The notes beneath the pieces were generated by a model. It was not told the DNA's origin. It saw nothing but the letters and a program-made list of their open reading frames with translations, and made no database searches. Of a stretch of 5,546 bases of DNA, positions 1 to 3,577 are shown piece by piece. Within the stretch, counting starts at the first letter, position 1, and every line of letters begins with the position of its first letter. Location of the stretch: NCBI GenBank assembly GCA_003133815.1, contig PKZR01000278.1:1-5546 (forward strand). The letters are read 5' to 3'. The translations under genes and the position numbers were made by a program. This DNA comes from Limisphaerales bacterium. Its GTDB lineage: Bacteria > Verrucomicrobiota > Verrucomicrobiia > Limisphaerales > UBA11358.

Positions 1-10
1 ACCTTTGCGC

Positions 11-44
11 AATTCTGTCCGATTGTTGGGGAATTCTGTCCGAT
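11..44. repeat. 13-bp direct repeat pair, 21-bp spacing
   Basis: AATTCTGTCCGAT occurs at 11-23 and again, identically, at 32-44. The 21-bp start-to-start spacing is about two helical turns, so a protein could bind both copies on one DNA face. A weaker relative (AGATTTGTCC) lies at 71-80. Closely spaced identical repeats like these are typical of the subterminal binding sites at the ends of some insertion sequences, and the window may begin just inside or beside one. No transposase is visible, so that reading is inference. An operator pair for the small ORF at 119 is the alternative. Confidence 0.5.
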
Positions 45-118
45 CATCCGTTGCCCGCCCCCGGCCACCCAGATTTGTCCCCTAAACATCCGTATAACCA
101 ATTAAATATTAAACACAT

Positions 119-358
119 ATGAAATCAGATTATCTGGAAAGAGATGACGAAGGCCGCGCCCAGCAATTCATCCTCTTTCGCGACAACATTGGGCAGTTCC
201 TGGTGCCCTTGGGTATTCAGGCTACTCATGAAGACATCGTCCAGCAGGCCGCCGACGCCACGCGATTCCGGGTCATGGTGGATTTTCAGGCCACCATGCA
301 AAAGGCCGCCCAAAGCTGGCCAACCAGAAAGCCAACGTTTAATCTAAAAACAAGATAG
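119..358 (+). CDS. Small orphan protein, possible N-terminal fragment of a longer uncharacterised family
   Basis: This is a 79-residue ORF starting at ATG. It has no Shine-Dalgarno sequence: the 25 bases before the start are AT-rich, with a TATAAC -10-like hexamer at 93-98 but no matching -35. The product is soluble-looking, with no signal peptide or membrane segment. It begins M-K-S-D-Y-L-E-R-D and continues with helix-forming sequence containing PLGI and a QQAADATRFRVMVDFQ stretch. From memory, this recalls the N-terminus of an uncharacterised planctomycete/verrucomicrobial family of roughly 200 residues that opens with D-Y/F-L-P-x-R-D, has an A-L-G-L-T segment, and then an alanine-rich helix. 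If so, the C-terminal part is missing: the last 14 residues are basic and unlike the rest, and the stop codon lies directly against the IS-like repeats at 359. The function is unknown. It may be a genuine short gene or a truncated remnant; the recalled similarity has not been searched. Confidence 0.5.
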   Translation: MKSDYLERDDEGRAQQFILFRDNIGQFLVPLGIQATHEDIVQQAADATRFRVMVDFQATMQKAAQSWPTRKPTFNLKTR

Positions 359-395
359 TGTTACCCATGTATTGAACCAGATGTGTTCCCTATGT
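359..395. mobile_element. Insertion-sequence end-like repeats, probable remnant
   Basis: TGTTACCCATGT (359-370) and TGTTCCCTATGT (384-395) match at 10 of 12 positions with a 25-bp spacing; the bases after each (attGA and tcTGA) also partly agree. Repeated TGTTACC-type motifs beginning with TG are recalled from the ends of elements with Mu/IS21- or IS481-type transposases. The element body would lie to the right, but no transposase exists before rplM, so this would be a decayed or solo end. No opposite end or target-site duplication was recognised. The family assignment is from memory and uncertain. Confidence 0.4.
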
Positions 396-495
396 TCTGA
401 CTGCGCCAAGCGATGAGTAATCAGTGACGTCTCCCCCCAATTGGTCCCGGAGTCAATCTACTGGTTTGTCAAAGGCATAAAACTGACCGCTGTTC
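396..495. other. Non-coding spacer, nothing recognised
   Basis: Together with its flanks this is part of a gap of about 208 bases between the small ORF and rplM. I see no credible ORF, tRNA-like cloverleaf or terminator in it. It may be residual insertion-sequence DNA or an ordinary upstream region. Confidence 0.4.
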
Positions 496-510
496 GTCAT
501 TCAAAATGAC
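496..510. promoter_or_regulatory. Perfect 6-bp inverted repeat just upstream of the rplM -35 box
   Basis: GTCATT-caa-AATGAC is a perfect dyad with a 3-base centre. It ends four bases before the candidate -35 hexamer of rplM at 514. The position suits a regulator binding site next to the promoter, but six-base arms also arise by chance and no known operator matches. Confidence 0.25.
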
Positions 511-513
511 CTG

Positions 514-541
514 TTGACTTCGCTTGCGAGTCTGATAGATT
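514..541 (+). promoter_or_regulatory. Candidate sigma-70-type promoter for rplM-rpsI
   Basis: TTGACT (514-519, five of six to consensus) is followed by a 16-base spacer and TAGATT (536-541, four of six). Initiation would fall about 20 bases before the rplM ATG at 567, leaving a short leader. The -35 box and spacer also contain a small imperfect inverted repeat (GACTTCGC / GCGAGTC, 516-532). It is the best -35/-10 pair I found in this gap. Confidence 0.45.
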
Positions 542-566
542 CCACGTCCCTTTGCTGGGAATTGAG

Positions 567-1001
567 ATGAAAACTTTTTTACCTAAAGTGAATTTGGATC
601 AGCGCAAATGGCACGTCATTGATGCCGATGGCGCGGTGCTTGGCCGTCTGGCCGCACAGGTTGCCGACGTCTTGCGTGGAAAAAACAAGCCGGTTTACAC
701 GCCGCACCTTGATGCCGGCGATTTTGTCGTCGTCATCAACGCGGAAAAAGTCCGCGTGACTGGCAAGAAGGAAATGGACAAGAAGTTTATGACTTATTCC
801 GGATGGAAGGGCGGCGAGAAATACACGACCGTAGCTCAAGTCCGGGCCGACCAGTCCGAACGGCTGATTGAACACGCCGTCAAAGGCATGGTTCCAAAGA
901 ACCGGCTCGGCGCCCAGTTGCTCACCAAGCTGAAAGTGTTCAAAGGCCCGAAGCACGATCACGCCGCCCAAACGCCTGCCGTGCTCTCCGTCGCCAAATA
1001 A
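567..1001 (+). CDS. rplM: 50S ribosomal protein L13
   Basis: L13 is a large-subunit protein that binds 23S rRNA early in 50S assembly. The product is 144 residues, against 142 in E. coli. It shows the family landmarks: an N-terminal W-H-V-I-D-A-D segment, V-L-G-R-L-A, L-R-G-K-N-K-P-V-Y-T-P, a G-D-F-V-V-V-I-N-A core, and the C-terminal signature V-K-G-M-V-P-K-N-R-L-G followed by K-V-F-K-G-P-K-H-D-H-A-A-Q. I chose ATG 567 because M-K-T-F-L-P-K is a natural L13 start and GGGA (557-560) lies six bases upstream. An in-frame TTG at 552 would add five residues (MLGIE) and is less likely. The gene is followed after 8 bp by rpsI, the conserved bacterial L13-S9 pair. Nothing is unusual in the protein itself. 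Confidence 0.97.
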   Translation: MKTFLPKVNLDQRKWHVIDADGAVLGRLAAQVADVLRGKNKPVYTPHLDAGDFVVVINAEKVRVTGKKEMDKKFMTYSGWKGGEKYTTVAQVRADQSERLIEHAVKGMVPKNRLGAQLLTKLKVFKGPKHDHAAQTPAVLSVAK

Positions 1002-1009
1002 TTTTTACC

Positions 1010-1411
1010 ATGGCCACCAAAAGCACCAACGAATTTCTCGGCACGGGCCGTCGCAAAACCGCCGTCGCGCGTGTGCGTCTCGCGACCGGCAGCGGCAAGA
1101 TCACCATCAACCGCCGTCCCTTTGAAAATTATTTTCCGCTGGAAACTCAGCGCTCCATTGCAACGCAGCCGTTGACGGTTGCTGGCGCAATGGAAAAATT
1201 TGACGTGCGTGTCAACGTCGCCGGCGGCGGCCCGAACGGCCAGGCCGACGCGGTTCGTCACGGCCTTGCCCGCGCATTGATCAAGTTTGACGCCAACCTG
1301 CGTCCGCCCTTGAAAGCGGAAGGTTTGCTCACGCGCGACCCGCGTGCCCGCGAGCGCAAAAAATACGGCCAGCCTGGTGCCCGCAAACGCTTCCAGTTCT
1401 CGAAGCGTTGA
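1010..1411 (+). CDS. rpsI: 30S ribosomal protein S9
   Basis: S9 is a small-subunit head protein whose C-terminal tail reaches the P-site tRNA. The product is 133 residues (130 in E. coli). Recognisable parts are G-T-G-R-R-K-T-A-V-A-R-V-R near the N-terminus, I-T-I-N-R-R-P-F-E-N-Y-F, the central V-N-V-A-G-G-G-P-N-G-Q-A-D-A-V-R-H-G-L-A-R-A-L signature, and the basic tail ending K-R-F-Q-F-S-K-R, the invariant S-K-R terminus. The ATG follows the rplM stop by 8 bases (tttttacc) with no Shine-Dalgarno sequence, so it is probably translated by coupling to rplM. An intrinsic terminator begins about 20 bases after the stop. Confidence 0.97.
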   Translation: MATKSTNEFLGTGRRKTAVARVRLATGSGKITINRRPFENYFPLETQRSIATQPLTVAGAMEKFDVRVNVAGGGPNGQADAVRHGLARALIKFDANLRPPLKAEGLLTRDPRARERKKYGQPGARKRFQFSKR

Positions 1412-1429
1412 CCGCACCGGAAAGTTTCC

Positions 1430-1460
1430 AAACCCGCTGGCCTCTGCCCGCGGGTTTTTT
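1430..1460 (+). terminator. Rho-independent terminator of rplM-rpsI
   Basis: AAACCCGC (1430-1437) pairs perfectly with GCGGGTTT (1450-1457) across a 12-base loop, in which GG/CC can pair further. The stem runs directly into a six-T run at 1455-1460. It starts 18 bases after the rpsI stop, a typical distance. Confidence 0.9.
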
Positions 1461-1471
1461 GTTGCTCTGAA

Positions 1472-1512
1472 TCATCGTCATCCTCGTAATCGGAAAGCGA
1501 GGATGACGATGA
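1472..1512. repeat. Intergenic hairpin with perfect 15-bp arms (REP-like)
   Basis: TCATCGTCATCCTCG (1472-1486) and CGAGGATGACGATGA (1498-1512) are exact reverse complements around an 11-base loop. No T-run follows, so it is not a standard terminator, and one already exists 12 bases upstream. Arms built from tri- and hexanucleotide-like units (ATCGTC, GAGGAT) are reminiscent of dispersed intergenic palindromes in Verrucomicrobia and Planctomycetes (from memory). Possible roles are mRNA 3'-end protection or a dispersed mobile palindrome. Confidence 0.7.
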
Positions 1513-1538
1513 CCATGAGGAAGAGAATGAAACAAATT

Positions 1539-1565
1539 TTCGTGTAGTTCGTGTAGTTCGCGGTT
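1539..1565. repeat. Three tandem 9-bp units (TTCGTGTAG)
   Basis: TTCGTGTAG at 1539-1547 is repeated exactly at 1548-1556, and a degenerate third unit (TTCGCGGTT) fills 1557-1565. The array lies 16 bases before the argC start, and the region between contains an AT palindrome (TAAAATTTTA, 1565-1574). On the minus strand it reads as the ACACGAA-type short repeat found between genes in many bacteria. It could affect argC translation or transcription, but no regulator is known to me. Confidence 0.75.
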
Positions 1566-1581
1566 AAAATTTTAGTCGAAC

Positions 1582-2643
1582 ATGAAAATAAAAAAAGTCG
1601 CCATCGTCGGTGCCTCCGGTTACTCCGGCGAAGTCCTTGTGCAGTTGCTCCTGAACCATCCGCACGCGGAGCTCGTCGCCGTCACCTCGCGCCAGAACGC
1701 CGGGCAGACGCTCGCGCAGGTGTTTCCCAAATTCGCGAGCCACCCAAAATCCAAGATGCTCCGCTTCGTCGAGCCAAACGCCGAGGTTTTGGCGAAGCAG
1801 GCCGACGTGGTTTTTCTCGCTCTGCCGCACGGCGTCGCCGCCGAATACGCCGTGCCGCTCATTGCCGCCGGCTGCGTGGTCATTGATTTGAGCGCCGATT
1901 TCCGACTCAAGAGCGCGGACATTTACAAAGAATTTTATGCGCACGATCATCCCGCGCCGGAGCTGCTCAAGAAAGCGGTTTATGGCTTGCCGGAAATTTA
2001 TCGCGACGAGATTAAAAAATCTTTGCTCATCGCCTCGCCCGGCTGCTATCCGACGAGCATTTTGCTGCCGGTAATTCCGCTGCTCAAAGCTGGACTCATC
2101 AAGCCCGCCGGCATCATCGCTGATTCCTTGAGCGGCGTCAGCGGCGCGGGACGGAAAGCGGAGATTGATTATCTTTTTTGCGAGTGCAACGAAAGCGTGC
2201 GCCCTTACGGAGTGCCGAAACACCGGCATTTGTCCGAAATCGAGGAGCAGCTTTCGCTGGCGGCGGGAACGCCGGTGGTGATTCAATTCACACCGCATTT
2301 GATTCCCGTGAATCGCGGCATTTTGACGACGCTGTATCTTGCGCCGAGCGAACATTTCAGCGACGCAGCTGGCGCGACCAAGCTTGGCGAAAAAATTTCC
2401 GCCACTTATCAAACTGCTTACGCCAACGAACCGTTCGTCCGTTTGCTCGAAGGCAACGCGTTGCCGGACACGAAAAATGTCGTCGGCACCAACGTCTGCG
2501 AAATCGCCTGGCGGCTCGACCCGCGCACCGGCCGGCTCATCGTGATGAGCGCGGAGGACAACATCGTCAAGGGCGCCAGCGGCCAGGCCGTGCAAAGCCT
2601 GAACCTCATCTGCGGCTGGCCGGAAACCGTGGGCTTGGTTTGA
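1582..2643 (+). CDS. argC: N-acetyl-gamma-glutamyl-phosphate reductase
   Basis: This cytosolic enzyme catalyses the NADPH-dependent reduction of N-acetyl-glutamyl-5-phosphate to N-acetylglutamate-5-semialdehyde, the third step of arginine synthesis. The 353-residue product has the Rossmann nucleotide loop G-A-S-G-Y-S-G (10-16). It also has L-P-H-G (81-84), D-L-S-A-D-F-R (102-108), the catalytic-cysteine motif A-S-P-G-C-Y-P-T with Cys155, and S-G-V-S-G-A-G-R (184-191). K-H-R-H-x-x-E-I (213-220) carries the active-site histidines, and K-G-A-S-G-Q-A-V-Q (330-338) lies near the C-terminus. Length and motif order are normal for the common (type 1) ArgC. ATG 1582 is the natural start (M-K-I-K-K-V-A-I-V-G), although no Shine-Dalgarno sequence precedes it. 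The stop is one base before the TTG of the next gene, suggesting coupled translation in an argC-methyltransferase-argJ operon. Confidence 0.97.
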   Translation: MKIKKVAIVGASGYSGEVLVQLLLNHPHAELVAVTSRQNAGQTLAQVFPKFASHPKSKMLRFVEPNAEVLAKQADVVFLALPHGVAAEYAVPLIAAGCVVIDLSADFRLKSADIYKEFYAHDHPAPELLKKAVYGLPEIYRDEIKKSLLIASPGCYPTSILLPVIPLLKAGLIKPAGIIADSLSGVSGAGRKAEIDYLFCECNESVRPYGVPKHRHLSEIEEQLSLAAGTPVVIQFTPHLIPVNRGILTTLYLAPSEHFSDAAGATKLGEKISATYQTAYANEPFVRLLEGNALPDTKNVVGTNVCEIAWRLDPRTGRLIVMSAEDNIVKGASGQAVQSLNLICGWPETVGLV

Positions 2644-2673
2644 TTTGAAATCTCAAATTTCAGATTTGAAATC
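2642..2673. repeat. Heptamer repeat, family B (GATTTGA/AATCTCA), overlapping the methyltransferase start
   Basis: The segment divides into 7-base units: GATTTGA, AATCTCA, AATTTCA, GATTTGA, then AATC, which runs on into GCC. GATTTGAAATC appears exactly at 2642-2652 and 2663-2673, 21 bases (three units) apart. The repeat covers the last two bases of the argC stop codon, the spacer, and the first nine to ten codons of the downstream gene. Positions 2648-2677 match 2935-2957 except for one extra 7-base unit. Confidence 0.8.
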
Positions 2674-3484
2674 GCCGCGCCAGCCAGCTTCGGCCACGAA
2701 GTGGAATGCCGCCGAATACGCGGCCAATTCCGTCGTCCAGCAGACCTGGGCGCGGGAGCTGATCGCCAGGCTCAACCTGCGCGGCGACGAGCACATACTC
2801 GATCTCGGCTGCGGCGACGGCAAAATCACTGCGGAACTCGCGCGGGCCGTGCCGCGCGGCGCGGTGACGGGCGCGGACGCATCGGCGGAAATGATCGCCT
2901 TCGCACGCCAAAAATTTCCGCCGGCGAAAGTTTCAAATCTCAAATTTGAAATCGCCGACGCGCGGGAAATCCGTTTCCTGGAAAAGTTTGACCTGGTTTT
3001 TTCCAATGCCGCGCTGCATTGGGTGGACGATCACGAAAAAATTTTGCGCGGCGCCGCCTCGGTGTTGCAGCCCGGCGGCCGGCTGATGGTTTCCTGCGGC
3101 GGCAAAGGCAATGCCCACGAGGTTTTTCGCGCGCTCCGGCCGGAGATGCGGCTGAAGCGCTGGTGCCAGTATTTTCGCAAAATGCCGCTGCCGTATTTTT
3201 TTTACGCGCCAGCCAATTACGGAAAATGGCTGCCGAAGCACGGTTTTAAAGTCCAGCTGCTGAAACTTACGCCGAAAGACGCGACCTACCTGGGCGCGGA
3301 AGGTTTGGCGACCTGGCTGCGGACAACCTGGCTGCCGTTCGTCCAGCGCGTGCCGGAAAATGTGCGTGAGGAATTCATCGCCGCTGTCACACAACGATAC
3401 GTCGCCAAACACCCACTGGATGCGGGCGGCAAAGTCCACGTCCGCATGGTGCGGCTGGAGATTGAGGCGCAAAAAAGTTTTTAG
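2645..3484 (+). CDS. Class I SAM-dependent methyltransferase (trans-aconitate methyltransferase-like)
   Basis: The 279-residue product has a seven-beta-strand methyltransferase fold. Motif I, L-D-L-G-C-G-D-G-K, lies at 52-60; the acidic ribose-binding residue is probably Asp78 in G-A-D-A-S. A-D-A-R (104-107) is followed by the post-II segment F-D-L-V-F-S-N-A-A-L-H-W (115-126) and L-Q-P-G-G-R-L (141-147). The F-S-N-A-A-L-H-W signature is shared with Tam (trans-aconitate 2-methyltransferase) and BioC-like enzymes. The substrate cannot be read from the sequence, and the C-terminal half (ending V-R-M-V-R-L-E-I-E) belongs to a broad unannotated branch. The start is unusual: no ATG exists in frame before residue 83, so TTG 2645, one base after the argC stop, or TTG 2666 must serve. 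The first ten residues are encoded by a short repeat; recognisable homology begins near T-K-W-N-A-A-E-Y (18-25). A second copy of the repeat encodes residues about 95-104. The gene probably lies in an operon between argC and argJ. Confidence 0.85.
   Translation: MKSQISDLKSPRQPASATKWNAAEYAANSVVQQTWARELIARLNLRGDEHILDLGCGDGKITAELARAVPRGAVTGADASAEMIAFARQKFPPAKVSNLKFEIADAREIRFLEKFDLVFSNAALHWVDDHEKILRGAASVLQPGGRLMVSCGGKGNAHEVFRALRPEMRLKRWCQYFRKMPLPYFFYAPANYGKWLPKHGFKVQLLKLTPKDATYLGAEGLATWLRTTWLPFVQRVPENVREEFIAAVTQRYVAKHPLDAGGKVHVRMVRLEIEAQKSF
2929..2956. repeat. Heptamer repeat, family B, inside the methyltransferase gene
   Basis: Units AGTTTCA, AATCTCA, AATTTGA and AATCGCC form four consecutive heptamers. 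AAATCTCAAATTT (2935-2947) equals 2648-2660, and ATTTGAAATCGCCG (2944-2957) equals 2664-2677, so this copy is the one at the gene start minus seven bases. It encodes V-S-N-L-K-F-E-I, just before the A-D-A-R motif. TTTCAAA and TTTGAAA (2931-2937, 2945-2951) also form inverted arms. The segment fits the protein's expected pattern (N-L-x-F-x-x-x-D-A), so partial coincidence cannot be excluded. Confidence 0.6.
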
Positions 3485-3485
3485 G

Positions 3486-3562
3486 TTTGAGTTTTTAATT
3501 TTTAGTTGGGCTACAATTTTCTTTTCAACTCAAAACTAAAAATTCAAAATTAAAAACTGAAT
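3486..3562. repeat. Heptamer repeat, family A, forming a long AT-rich inverted repeat before argJ
   Basis: The left arm consists of TTTGAGT, TTTTAAT and TTTTAGT (3486-3506). After a unique 17-base centre (3509-3525) the right arm reads ACTCAAA, ACTAAAA, ATTCAAA, ATTAAAA, ACTGAAT (3528-3562). Positions 3486-3508 can pair with 3526-3548 over 23 positions: 20 Watson-Crick, one G-U and two mismatches. It begins one base after the TAG of the methyltransferase and ends 15 bases before the argJ ATG. Positions 3527-3558 recur inside argJ at 4395-4426 with one difference. It has no GC-rich stem, so it is not a classical terminator, although it may influence argJ expression. Confidence 0.85.
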
Positions 3563-3577
3563 TTACAATTTTACAAA

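Noticed and set aside
299..358. A frameshift near 320 in the small ORF restoring a longer protein
   Set aside because: The alternative frame reads N-Q-K-A-N-V and then stops at 340-342, so no longer product is recovered.
552..566. TTG at 552 as the rplM start
   Set aside because: It adds only MLGIE, which is not part of the L13 family N-terminus. ATG 567 with GGGA upstream gives a normal L13.
1344..1547. 67-codon plus-strand frame spanning the rpsI end and the terminator
   Set aside because: It runs through the rpsI terminator hairpin and the 15-bp palindrome, has no homology, and overlaps rpsI out of frame.
1564..2595. Long open frame (343 codons) on the minus strand opposite argC
   Set aside because: It is antisense to a fully conserved argC with all catalytic motifs. 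Its translation is rich in R, G and H with no recognisable motif, as expected from codon bias of the opposite strand.
2178..2648. 156-codon plus-strand frame inside argC
   Set aside because: It is out of frame with argC, the translation is an arginine-rich low-complexity shadow, and there is no independent start signal.
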